Source: Neurospora crassa OR74A (Eukaryota > Ascomycota > Sordariomycetes > Sordariales > Sordariaceae). Taken from it: 64,000 bases of DNA. Below, one piece after another: positions 10,679-22,149 of the stretch. Each line of letters opens with the position of its first letter. Within the stretch, counting starts at the first letter, position 1. The position numbers and the translations under genes were made by a program. Location of the stretch: positions 3,472,001 through 3,536,000 of the forward strand of contig NC_026502.1 in assembly GCF_000182925.2 (NCBI RefSeq), read 5' to 3'. The notes beneath the pieces were generated by a model. It was not told the origin of the DNA, did no database searches, and saw only the letters and a program-made list of their open reading frames with translations.

Positions 10679-12407
10679 ATGGCCACCATGACAGACCCTG
10701 GTAGCACCGAGGTTCGACCTCCCCCGGTATTCCCAACGGTCAACAATTACGAGCAGGACGAAAAGAAAGTTGCAATCCCCCAAGTGTCTCCCTCCGAGTA
10801 CAGCGAACAGACTCAAAGACCATGGGTTGCCGGGTTGCGAACCTGGTTCGGACTGCGGCCAAATCGTCATTCTCCCCCACCGGTATACCAACCGCGACCA
10901 CCACCGTCTTCAGAGTCAGCGTCGATAGGCTCCAAGATCTGGAAGTTTTTCAAGTTTCTAGGCCCAGGTGCTGTCATCAGCGTTGCATATGTTGATCCGG
11001 ATAACTATCAAACAGCCATCTCGGCTGGCGCCGAATTTCAGTATAAGTTGCTCTTCATGGTGTTAGTTTCGAACCTAATAGCCATCTATATCCAAGTGAG
11101 ACTCGTCAGCAACCCCGGAATCCTCCTCATCTCTTACTGACTCGACCCAGTCACTATGCGTCAAGTTAGGAACCGTCACCGGCATGGACTTGGCCCAAAT
11201 GAACCGTCGATGGCTTCCCCGGTGGCTAGACCTCTCCATCTACGTCGTTGCCGAAGCTTCCATCATAGCCACCGATCTCGGTCAAGTCATCGGCACCGCC
11301 ATCGCCCTGAACATCCTCATCCCCAAGCTCCCGCTCCCCGCTGCCTGCGTAATCTCCGTAGTCGAGACCCTGCTCGTCCTCCTCTTTTACACCGATACGG
11401 GCGAGCTCCGCCGGGTACGCATCTTCGAAGCCTTCGTCTCCATCCTTGTCGTTGTCGTCTTCGTCACCATCTGCATCGCCCTCTCCATGGTAGACCACAG
11501 CACCAGCACCACCCGCGAAATCCTGCGGGGGTACGTCCCCTCACGCGAGATCTTTGTTGACACGGGTTTATACGCCTCGTGCGCCATTTTGGGCGGCACA
11601 CTAATGCCGCATGCCCTTTACGTCGGCACCTCGCTCTCTCGCGCAAGGTTGTATGATTACGATAGCAAGCATGACCTCCCCTCCCCCTCTCCCTCTTTCT
11701 CTCCCCGGCAACAGTCCCCCAGTTCCAGCTCGGAGACTATCGGGTACCGCCCCTCCCTCCGCGCCATCAAATCTTGTCTAGGCTACTCCATCGCCGAACT
11801 AACATTCACCCTCTTCACCGTCGCCATCTTTGTCAATTCCGCTTTACTAGTAATAGCCGGCTCGGCCTTCTACTCCGAGAATCCTTCCGAAGAAGGAGAA
11901 GAAATCTCCGAAGACCTTTACGCCCTCTACTCCCTTTTCAGGGACTCCATCGCCCCCGCAGCAGGCATCATGTTTGCCATCTCCCTTCTATTCTCGGGAA
12001 TCAGCGCTGGTATCGTCTCCACCATGTCCGGACAAATCATCATGGAAGGGGCGTTGGATATCCGACTGAACCCCTTTTTGCGGAGACTGATTACCCGGTG
12101 CGTGGCGATTATCCCGGCGCTGGTGATTGCGTTGGCGGTGGGCAAAGATGGGTTGAGTAAAGCGCTGGTGGCGTGTAATTACTTGTTGGCGATTGCGCTG
12201 ATTCCCATTACGTTTCCGATTGTGTGGTATACGTGTTGCAAGAAGTATATGCAGGTGCCGGCGGATGATGATGATACGGGGACGGTGGATATGAAGAATA
12301 GTGTGGTGACGGCGGGGGTGGCGTGGTTGTTGTGGTTGTTGGTGGTGGTGATGGATGTGGCGACGGTGGTGTTGGTTGGGTTGGGGATTACGAAGGATGA
12401 GGGCTAA
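10679..12407 (+). CDS. NRAMP-family divalent metal transporter
   Basis: Two exons, 10679-11095 and 11151-12407, give 557 aa. The 55-bp intron has donor GTGAGA, branch site TTACTGAC and acceptor CCCAG, and the protein joins as IYIQ-SLCVKLG. The first ~85 residues are polar and proline-rich, hence cytosolic. TM1 holds GPGAVISVAYVDPDN (metal-site motif DPDN at 106-109, where most family members have DPGN). TM6 holds GGTLMPHALYVG (MPH at 291-293), and the consensus transport motif SGQIIMEG is near 433-439. About eleven membrane helices are visible, with a serine-rich insertion after TM6. Family members move Mn2+ or Fe2+ with H+ into the cytosol. Yeast Smf proteins are the classical relatives, but this belongs to a divergent fungal branch, so the substrate is inferred. 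The ATG at 10679 is the first in frame; a second at 10688 is possible. Confidence 0.9.
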
Positions 12408-12562
12408 TCTTGGGCGAAAGAAAGATCGTGCGGGAAATATGTAATGTTTGTAGGTGATGTATATACTTGTGGAGATATGTGGTTCTGGGTCAACTTGGTT
12501 GTTTTCACGGGACACTTGACTGTAATTCCCAACCTTCCTCATTCGATCTCGACAATTCGAAA

Positions 12563-12584
12563 ATATATATATATATATATATAT
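12563..12584. repeat. (AT)n microsatellite
   Basis: Eleven perfect AT units about 155 bp after the NRAMP stop codon. Confidence 0.9.
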
Positions 12585-13008
12585 CTAGAGGTGTCTAAAG
12601 ACAGCCTCCGTCAAGTTCAACCTAGCAGACAATGGCCTCCATTGTGATTGCACATGTGTACAGAATAAACAGAAAAAATCTGTGAAAAAAAAAGTGAAAT
12701 TGAATTTACAACATCCCCTCTCCCCCCTTCGCGGATACTTGGCACATAATCACTCCTTCCGCATCTGCAACCGCAAACCCCAGGTGGCTTGTACTGTCCA
12801 GCAACCCGCACTGACATCCCGTACTGGGACCTCTTGCTAAATAGGCGGTTCCCTCATCCTCCCCCCTCCTCCACTTTTACTCCCACTACTGGTACTTCGA
12901 CAACTACCACTATTCCCTCCAGTCCCAAATCCAACCATGTCAACCGTACCGTTTTCCTTACCATTTTTTTCCATCACAACTTCCTGTCATTACCAGCCAA
13001 GCCAAACG

Positions 13009-13039
<31 letters not shown>
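13009..13039. repeat. A31 homopolymer
   Basis: An uninterrupted run of 31 A on the plus strand. There is no adjacent gene or target-site duplication that would mark it as a retroposon tail. Confidence 0.9.
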
Positions 13040-13040
<1 letters not shown>

Positions 13041-15307
13041 ATCATGTGTCCCGTACTAGGTAGTTGGCCGTGATCAATATGTCCCGCTCAAGTTCCGACT
13101 CCTGCTTCCGGCCCTTTGTCGCGAGTCTCACAATTGTTTTCGGGGCGACCCGGTGAACGTTCACCGGCTGTCCACCTAGTATCTACACTAACTAACTGGT
13201 TACAAAACCTGAAGAATATGACAAGTGGTATGTATCACCGACCCATATATATCACATAAGCCGAGGGGGTTGCGATCAATGTCTTTGATTGTGTCTCGGA
13301 AAATCGTCCCCAAGCATCACACCGCCGGTGAACAAGAAGAAGGGTTGAACTTGAACCAAAGCGGCATCCATGTTTCTCCATTGTGGACATGCCCTGGTGT
13401 CGGGAAAAGCCGCTGTGTCAGTGTGAATCTTGCATAGGTGGTGATATAGCTAGCTAGGTATGTGCCTAGGGCATGGCGCAACCCATCTTTGTCTGTCCTA
13501 GACTAGAGCCTCCAGACAGATCTGTGAATGAGAAAACCATCGATTTCGAAGCTGTCAGAGGTTGGTTGGTTGCGCCAGGGCACCCTACCTACCTACTATC
13601 TCTTTAGCTCCCCATTCTAGCGATGCTACTAAGATATATCCAATCGGGCTTTGTGCCGCCACGGTGCGGCCCCAACTGATCTTCGGTACTTCCAAGCTCG
13701 GCAGTGAGCGCTTGTTCCAGAATCTGTAATTTAGCCGCTGGGCAACACTCGCGTCGGACGGGAGGGGGGTTGTGGATCGATCTCGAAGTAGTGATAGGGG
13801 TCCCAAGAAACTCGGCATTGAACATAAAAGCTGACAGCTGATCCGAAGACAAACTCCGGCCGGTAGAAGTATGGTGGTGGAATTGTGCTGTTGTTGTGTT
13901 TGTGATGAGAGATGTTGATCGCAAAATGTATGCAAGTTTCAAGACAACCGACCCAAATCTGGAAAAGTTAAAAGTGGAACAACCCGCTGCAGTGATATTT
14001 TCATTCTTCGTCTCGGCTTCTTCCACTTCAGAGTTATGTCTTGTGATTCATTCCTTTCATCATTGATCCCTCTATCTTCCTTATTTTATTTTTGTTGGAA
14101 GTTGTATTGTTACTCTTCCCGTAGCGTCGAGTTCAACGCGCAGAAGCTTCGACCATGTGTTCCTCTCTAGATGCACGACATTCAAGCAAACCGCAAACAA
14201 TGCATGATTCGCGCATTCCCCTTCGCCTCAAAAAGCAATTTCACCAAATCTCACCACCCCCGGACAACTACCCACCTTTCTTGCAACAAAAAAGCAAAGA
14301 ACGTCATAACCAACGAGAAAAAGAAACAACTGATCGGAGATACCCGTTCTGGTCATCCTGAAAGGGGGGGATGAAAAGGACAAGAAAAAGAAAAAGGAAA
14401 AAAAAAGGAGAACATACAACACCAGGGATTCGCTGGTCGTCACCGACCCAACTACTAGTCTGGCCCTCACTGGCTTATCTATGGGAGAGCGGACGGGATC
14501 CCGAGTTTTCCAGTGGGTATGGTCGTATGTGTTGAAAATGCATCGCAATTTGCTTTATGTATGTCACAAACCGCTATGCGCGCGCGCGACAGCTGGATGG
14601 ATACACGTCGATTGATCGCCTCGGTGGTGGTGATGGTCACGACTGACGCCGGGACCTGACACTGGGTTTCGTCGTCGTCGGCAACGTCAACTATCGACAA
14701 CCCGAGAAGATACAGCTTTGATATAGACGAAAAGAAAAGGAGAACAACATGGAATGAGCTGGGCGTTGCATCTTGGAAATGTAGTTGTATTCACGCTGGG
14801 TTTGAGTGGAAGTGCAACATGCTGAAATAGAGTTGAAGGATGACACTTCCAATTCATTGCTTATGACGATGCGTCAAGCACTCCAAGATATCACGAAACC
14901 CTGATAAATGTCTCAGAAATACACTCGGCCATATCGATAGAACAGGGACGGCCAGTCTAGGCTGGTATCAAACCCATCCCCGTAGACTCTTCATCCCGAC
15001 GCGAAGTCAGCCGACCTCGCACGAGAACAAGGGCGGGATTCTTCTCGACCATGATCATCCATCAAGGCCCAGCGCTTAGTTTCTCACTAAGAAATGGGAA
15101 AAAAAAAAAAAAAAAAAGACGATGGTGTAAGGCGACCAAGTGGACCTTTAGGTTTTCTCGGATAGTAGTCTAACAGGTATAAAGTCTACCGATGTTTCCC
15201 ATGAAATGAAGATCATCTAGGACATCCTCAGCATCCCCCATCACCCCCAGCATTCACCCCAAACATCAACATAACCCGAGTTACTTATCCAAGCAAGACG
15301 ATCAACC

Positions 15308-15570
15308 ATGTAAGCATCTTCATGACCAGCCCTGCCCTGCCCTTCCATCCCCGAATTCCCATTTCACCTACGTACCATGTCTATTCTAACCAACATCACC
15401 AACGCAGGTGCACAACAGAAGAAGTCCGCACCATCGTGGAAACCCTCGGCAAAATGCATGCCGTCACCATGTACCTAAAGAGAGACTGCACCTCGTACAG
15501 ATGCCGGCGGTCGTCGTTCTACGATCCTGAGATGAAGACGGACAAAAAAGGGTACGTTACTATGAGGTGA
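15308..15570 (+). CDS. Possible 54-aa protein with a split start codon
   Basis: The candidate has exon 1 of only AT (15308-15309), an intron 15310-15407 and exon 2 15408-15570. The intron starts GTAAGC, has the branch site TTCTAACC near 15385 and ends CGCAG. Splicing creates ATG from AT+G and opens a frame of 54 codons starting MCTTEEVRTIVETLGKMHAV, with two further cysteines. A C/A-rich leader precedes it, as for other genes here. A second donor (GTACGT at about 15552) sits inside the last codons, so the real protein may continue in a later exon. I do not recognise the family. The splice signals are all consensus, but the sequence is short enough for chance. Confidence 0.4.
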
Positions 15571-16270
15571 TTTAGTGTTACCCTAGAGGTAACTACCTAC
15601 CTAGACAACAAGAGTCCAAGCTTATTTATGATGCGTGGTACATAGCCGTAGGTACGTGGTTGTCGATACATCACGCGTGATGGAAATGGAAGAGAGTGAA
15701 GGGTGGTGATTTGGTTTTGGGTTGGTCTGGTCTGGTGGCGATGAAGAAGCCAAACTGACAGAAATGGGGAAAGAAGGGAACCAAAGGATGGAGGATGAAG
15801 ATGAATTGAGAAAATAGGAAATACAGCCATAAATTGATGAGAGTCATCACTGAAAATGTTGGTATTGAGGTTCTGTACCCTTCTCTTTCCTCGCTTCAAC
15901 TTGCGTACACAAACAAATAAACATCTGAAGGTGAACATAACATAAACACAATTCCGTTTCGAAATCTCCGAGAGTGAAATCATCTACGATTAAAACAAAG
16001 TAAACTAAAATGTTCGCGAACAAGCATAGTTGGTCTGGCCCGGCCTAGTAGCCTCGCTTGATCCTCAATCCTTGCCAACAAAAGAAAACTCATAATCTCC
16101 CACACCTTCCGTCTCTGCCCGGGTATCTTCCGTTCCTGCTCCCTCTGTTTCATTCCTTGCTCCATAGGCCACAAGTAAAACGAGAGGCCATCTAGTAATG
16201 CAAATCTCCAAATTCACAAGAAGAATACCTAGGTAGGCAAGTCCCCTTGTGATGATATGAGTGAAGAGGG
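15571..16270. other. Intergenic, 3' flank of the gastric mucin-like gene
   Basis: No supported gene. In the minus-strand frame of the adjacent gene the reading continues beyond the stop at 16271 as open sequence to 16065, without sign of coding. Confidence 0.4.
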
Positions 16271-19200
16271 CTAAGCCAGTCCCAACCACTTCAAAGCCTT
16301 CCTCTGCTCTCCCCCCATATGTGTCATCGCTCCCGGAGAATGAAGGGAGCCTTTCCGTTGGTCCGTCATCGTTGTGGTCGTTCTCCTTGATGCCGGGCGG
16401 TTGTAGGTGTTGTTATAGCTGCCATTACCTGTCTCCGGCATATTTGGGTTCGGGGTCATAGGCCTGTTGTTGTTGCTGTTCTTCCTCCTCTCTTTCAAGC
16501 CTTTGCTGGGTTTCCAAGCTTCTTCCGCCTCCAGCGCTGTTGCCAGTGCCCCTAGGCCTATGACTGACCCTGTCTCGGTACTGTTCCTACCAGTGATGGG
16601 CTTCTTGCTTCCTTTCTTGTGCTGCTGCTGCTGCTGCTGCTGCTTCTTTCCCATGCTACCATGTTGTCTCTCGCCGCCGATCGTTCTCTTCTCACTGTCC
16701 ACGCTGCCACGACCACCAAGGACTTCATCAGGCGGCAGCGGAAACTGTAATCCTTGCCCACTGTTTTTCGTTCCACGTTAGCAAATAAACCAATGAATGC
16801 CTCAACCTCAAGAAATGACAACAACAACAGCACATACCTAGCAAACCTCTCCCCAAAATTCTTCCTTCCCGCACCCAACAACGTCTCCAAATCTACCAAC
16901 TCCCTATTCCCCGCCACGGGGCTCCGATGTCCCATGGTGACTCCACCGCCGGTGGCAGCGCCGGAAGCAGCGACATGGGCCTCGATTTGTGATTTCAAAA
17001 ACATGGGCATCAGTCGACGCTCTTCAGCGTCAATGTCAAAGAAGTCAAAGGGGTCTTCGTCGGATCCGACTTGGTCGTCGTCGTCATCATCATCGTCATC
17101 GTCTTCGGCTTCAGAATCGGGATTGTCGTCGTCGGTGTTGAAGTCGGTTCTGATCGAGAGGTGCGAGGAGGTGGATACGCTAGACGACAAAGGGCCGGAG
17201 GAGAGGGAGAGCGGGGATTGGAGTCTCGTTGTGGTCAGCGGCGCTGCTGCGCTCGGTGTCGTGGAGGATGTGGTCACGATGGGCACGAGAGTTGGTGGTG
17301 GCTTTTGCTGTACTACACAGGTAGTAGCTGTGCCGATCTTGGTCCGCGGACTGATGGTGTGTGATCCGGAGGGCGATGCTGGCGTCGGTTTGCTGCTGCC
17401 GCCGCTGATGCTCGGGCGTTGGGAAGTCGCTCTGGTTATGGAATGGGGAGATTGTGGTAGGACGACACTAGGGCTTGCTACAGAAACTGTGCCGTGGCTT
17501 ATGAGAGTGTTGCTTCGAGTCATCGACGTGCTGAAAGTCGACGAGCAGTGAGAGCAGGGAGGAGGGGAGATGGAGCGGGTCGGTAGGTGAATGGCTGCTG
17601 TGGGCATGTAGGCATGGACGTGCCCGTGGCCATGGTTCTGGCAATTGCTATGAACATAGGCGTGAGTGTGATTGTAGGTGTCCGCCGGAGAGGCAGGAAG
17701 AAGAGGTGGAGGGGGAGTTGACATGGCGGCGAATGTTGATATAGCAACCGGTGATGGCTTGTGGCGTGGTGAGTGTTGTTGTGGTGGGAGTAGAGGTGCG
17801 ATGCTGGGATTCGTCAGGTTGCTGCTCTTGGTGCTCAAGGACCTCGCTGTGATCTCCTTTTCCTTCTGGACAGCATCGGTGGCTGGAGACGTTGGCACAT
17901 CATCACTCGTCTGGGGCTTGTAAAAGTCCGAGATCAAGACCAAAGTGTCCCGGATAGCTTCCACACATTCAGAAACCTCGGCTACAGATGCCACAGACGA
18001 TACTCGATAATCGGCCATCGAAAATATTGTTTTGTCGGTCCCCTTGGAAATCCCAGCCACCTTCATGACTTGGCTCCCCATAAGCTTCTGCATAGCCAGC
18101 ATGGTAGACAAGTGCTCAACGGGGTATTCGATGAGAAGAAAGCGAACGTTGTCGTTTCCGCGCAAGTAAGTGTCGACATGGGGAATGATGAGGCTTGCCA
18201 GTAGTGTGGGGTTGGAGAAGGGGTTCTCCTTGGACTGCTGGGTCAGCGGCTGGGAGGTAAAGGTCTGCATAGCGTTTCCAATCAAATATCTATAGGCAAT
18301 CGGGTCAGTTTCTCCTCACACCACACTTATCGTGGAATCAAGCTTACCGCAAACCCAATCGGCCGCTCCGCGACATTCCATCACCATGGGAAGAAAACCC
18401 AAGCTGCTCAATTTTGGCCATAACTCCTTGTTTGAAGTTCTTTTTGACACCATCCTCGGCGCCAATGGCCAAGATGAGATCGACGTCCTTCTCCCCCTTT
18501 GGCTGATCAGTTTCGGCGCACATTAAAGGCTCCCAGAGACTGCGCAACTGTGGATCCGGGGAGTCAATGTCCGGAGACAGGTAGTCAATCTCCTCGATTG
18601 GGGTATGGACGTCAAGGACCGATCGAATGGTGTTTTGAACCCACACGGCAGTCTTGTTGTGGGTAGAAATGTTATGGAACCTGCTTGCCGACGGTGTGAC
18701 CGGAAAGGAGGCGGGAAAGACATAGCCAGGTGTGGTTGACTGCGGCCTGAGCTGTTCTTCGTACCGATAAGGGTCATACTCGGAAGCGGGATAAATGTTG
18801 TTTTCGCTGGGAGTCATGTCCTCCAGCTCTTCCTTAGGGCGAGGACTTACGGCGATCGCATCAATATTGAGCGAATCGGTCGAGGTGGGAGGTGGGTGAA
18901 TGGAGTCGAAGCCGTCTTTGTAGCGACCGGACACGAAGCCGAACTGGTCATCAGGTTTGCCGTTTGACAAGTGGATCACGTAATGCTCATTGAACGGTAG
19001 AAGGGGCTCAAAAGGTGCCGTTTCATCTGATGATGTTCGACCTTTGGTTCCGATGACACTCTCCTCAAGGTCCAGCCCTTCAAGGGCCTTTGGCTTCTTC
19101 TCGAAATTTCGAAGCGAGACGCTGAATCCTGGCGGTTTGGCAGATGCCCTCGCGTGGCTTCCCACGTGGATTGCATCTCGTGTTGCATCTCGTGTTGCAT

Positions 19201-20401
19201 CGTGGGTTGCATCGTGGGTTGCATCGTGGGTTGTAGGGGTGGCAGTTGAGTAATTAGATACGCTCGCTGTGCCGTCCCATTCTCTGTCTTTATCTTCGGT
19301 ACCAAGACCTGACCCCAGCAACGCGGTCGCGGCGCCCATACCTGCGTCATCTGTCAACTTCCTTGCATGCCAGGGTTGAGCAAAAGCTTTGGACGCAATG
19401 GGATCCATCTGCGCATTGCCGACATGATCCACTTTGAGGTTGAATTTGACGCCTTTCAGGTTCTCGGGAAGCGGAAAAGATCTGGCCTTCTTAAGCTGTC
19501 CCTGAGTGTTGTTCGGAGGAGAAACTGTCAAGGAAGATGTTTTGGTTGCAGGGTTCGACGGGACGAGAAGTGGTGATGGGAGTAACTGGAATACGTCTGT
19601 GTTTGCGGCCGTTGACATGTCCGAACCGACTTCCCTCTCACGGATCACCCTGTCGCGAGCGGCAGCCATGAATCCAACGGCGGACATGCTTAAGCTTCGT
19701 GGCCTCATGAATTCGAAGTCCACGCCGAGGCCAGCGTCATGGTTCGGCGGCTGAAGGTTTTCTGTTTCCCTATCGAGCGCATCAGCAGCCCGCATGGCTT
19801 TTGTGATTGGATCTTCCACGTCATCGTCGTCTTCTCTTCCATTGGTTTTGATACCCTTGTTTGCCCAAACATTCTTATTGGCATCGGGGTTCCCGACCGA
19901 CGTGTCACTCGATATCGGGTCGATGATCGAGTCCACATCAGATCCATCGTCTTCAAGGCTCGTGAGACCCTGGCTCATAAGTCGGTCAAAGATGGCTGCC
20001 GCCTTTTCCAGATTTCCTGCCGTGTAAGCCTTTCCAATAGCATCCAGACACATGAGCTTAGCACCGCATGTCCCCCCTTGTAGGAAAACGGCCCGCTTTC
20101 TTTCTGCCGTGGAGTGTTGAAGGAACTCCATAGCCACCGAATGCCTTCGCTTGGCTGCGTTGTGAATGGTCGATATGATTTTTCGAGGATCGGATTTGCG
20201 ACGTGACTGTTCCGGGTCGTGTGATATCGGAGATGTTGGTATATAATGCTCGATTTTTGGGAGGACAATGATCTGCGGTGAAGCAGGGAGTAGGTATAGC
20301 TGCGTAGCGACAACCTCTTCTGGACCTTCTAGTGCTATAACACTGCCGCTTTGTCGTTCCCTGGACTGAGAGGGTGCTGTTGGTGGGTTGTAGCCGGCCA
20401 T
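16271..20401 (-). CDS. Gastric mucin-like protein (fungal-specific)
   Basis: Three exons (18348-20401, 16838-18289 and 16271-16760) join to 1331 aa. The introns are 58 bp (GTAAGC...CTATAG) and 77 bp (GTATGT...AACAG, branch TTGCTAACG), and both phases close exactly. The start reads MAGYNPPTAPSQSRERQSGS. An N-terminal conserved part (EGPEEVVATQLYLLPASPQI, later FLQGGTCGAKLMCLDAIGKAYTAG) and a middle part (VRFLLIEYPVEHLSTMLAMQ) match what I recall of ascomycete proteins annotated as gastric mucin-like. Between them lie Ser/Thr/Pro/His-rich low-complexity regions. After the second intron, FGERFASGQGLQFPLPPDEV is another conserved-looking motif, then a Q-rich tail ending KWLGLA. There is no signal peptide or membrane helix, so the mucin name reflects composition only. 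The function is unknown. A 12-bp minisatellite lies in exon 1 and a CTG run in exon 3. Confidence 0.75.
16618..16642 (-). repeat. CAG/CTG run encoding polyglutamine
   Basis: A CTG run on the plus strand encodes seven glutamines in the last exon of the gastric mucin-like gene. Confidence 0.8.
19171..19230 (-). repeat. 12-bp coding minisatellite, five units
   Basis: Units TTGCATCTCGTG (two) then TTGCATCGTGGG (three) on the plus strand encode the THDA/TRDA repeats of the gastric mucin-like protein. Confidence 0.85.
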
Positions 20402-21375
20402 ATTAGATGCGAAGAAAATAGATGATTTCTGGATTGATTATGAAACAACAACACGGGGCGTGTGACCCGGCAGTATGGGCTGCGTCTGTGGATCGGTCCA
20501 GTCAGAGATTATCCCGTTACTACACTTGACTCGAGTGTGCAACTGGAAGTTGGTTTGTGTTTTTAGAGAAGGTCTGAGACGAAACACGGTAGTGATGGGC
20601 GTACAGCAGGTCGGCTGGCTTTAGCTTTGTTTTGTTGAACAGCAAGACATAAATACAGCGAGCTCTTCGGGCGATGGCGTTTTGCCTTTTGGTTCCCAAG
20701 TTCCGGTGGGTGAACGTTCTCGGTGGCTTGGTGAGAAGTAAACGAAAAGAGTGAGACCGTTGGGTTGCATCAACAATCGGCGTGGACAAATGGGATGAGA
20801 GAGTAGAGAAAGGGTGGCTTGCATGGACTTTCACGGACACGGTAGAGACTTATGAAGCCAGACTGGAGAAGCCCATCAGAGACATAGTGTTCGAGGAGGG
20901 AAACTTGGACGAGTAAAAAGGAAAATGCAGAAGCCGGAAAGAAGTAGGTTTCATTCGAAGTGGAAGATTTCCGATTCACAACCCCTTGCAGCACTGACCG
21001 GAGAAGCATCACCGCTTGCCGGATGGAAGGAGAACCACCTCTTCGGGTGTCCCCATGGATGGCGGCATGACAAACCCAGATCATCAAGATCATGATACTA
21101 GCAGATCCGGGGGATGCTCACGATTTTTGAGGGTGGAACCTGCATCTTGATGATTGCCCTTATATTAGGTGGTCCCAGGGTCCAAGACAAGAATGAACCA
21201 CAGTTCCTTTGTGCCAACTATGGTTGTTGATGAATGCCACGTTGGCTTCAGGGAATTGTGGAGGATTGGGCGGTCCATATCTTGTTGGTCTTTTTTGTCG
21301 AGTTGATCGACGTTGGGTGATCTCCCGGTAGACGGTACAAGGTGAAAAGGGACGAAAAAAGAAAACTGACACAAA
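20402..21375. other. Promoter side of the gastric mucin-like gene
   Basis: About 1 kb of normal base composition between the start codon at 20401 and the transposon. Frames up to about 107 aa have no motifs. I see no gene. Confidence 0.5.
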
Positions 21376-21406
21376 GGGCGTGTTCGTTACCACAGTAAAA
21401 AGTTAG
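21376..21406 (+). repeat. Left terminal inverted repeat (31 bp)
   Basis: Starts GGGCGTGTTCGTTACC and ends AAAAAGTTAG. It is a perfect reverse complement of 30744-30774. Confidence 0.95.
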
Positions 21407-22149
21407 GGGGGATATTACATTACTATGCAGATTCTATAGCTGCACTTCTGCACAGTAATGCAAGGTTAAGGCACGCCAAGACCTCTTAACCACTACTCTT
21501 ACTACGTTGCGTTCGTTAATACTAGTTTACTAGTATACCGAACGCGGGAGCGCAGTACAGCAATATAGCAGTAGCAAAACCGCGATGCTTAGTATAGTAT
21601 TAAGGGGCTTAGTTCTACTTATATATACTTAATATAGTATTGAAGTCCCTATTTCTATTAGTATAGCTTAGATTTAGTAATTACTGGATAGATAATTAAG
21701 TCCGTATTAATTAAGTTGTAGTAATTAATACTATTGATTATTATATAAAAGACGAGGTTATTTGTAAATCCTAATATTTCTTTCTTTTTCTTCTTATTAC
21801 TTTTTTTATTTCCCCCTTTTTTTAGTATTACTATTACAACCCTCAACGATATAGCCCGTATAGCTAAGCCTATTAAAACCCCTCCTTCTACTTCTACTCC
21901 TACTTCCTCTAAAGCTAATTCTAAAATGAAAATTACTACCGGCTTTTAGAAGAAGAGTAGTTCTAATTCTTAAAGGGGGTTATTAGCCCGTACGAAGGCT
22001 ACCCCTAAACACTAAACCTAAGCCTAATCCTAGAAGGATACTATTAATAATACTATTACTATTATTACTACTATTAAACTATTTCGCTCTTAGACTATAT
22101 ATACTAAACCTAATTATTATAAAAACAATATTATATATAGAGAATTAAA

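Larger units (their letters stand above)
12408..15307. other. Intergenic, 2.9 kb, microsatellites only
   Basis: This holds an (AT)11 run at 12563-12584 in the NRAMP 3' flank, an A31 run at 13009-13039 and another A run near 15100. Frames up to 140 aa (13585-14026 minus) lack motifs and splice logic. From about 15,190 to 15,307 the plus strand is C/A rich, like a leader of the small gene that follows. Confidence 0.45.

Noticed and set aside
13009-13039. Poly-A run as a retrotransposon tail
   Set aside because: No retroelement coding sequence or flanking target duplication is visible next to it.
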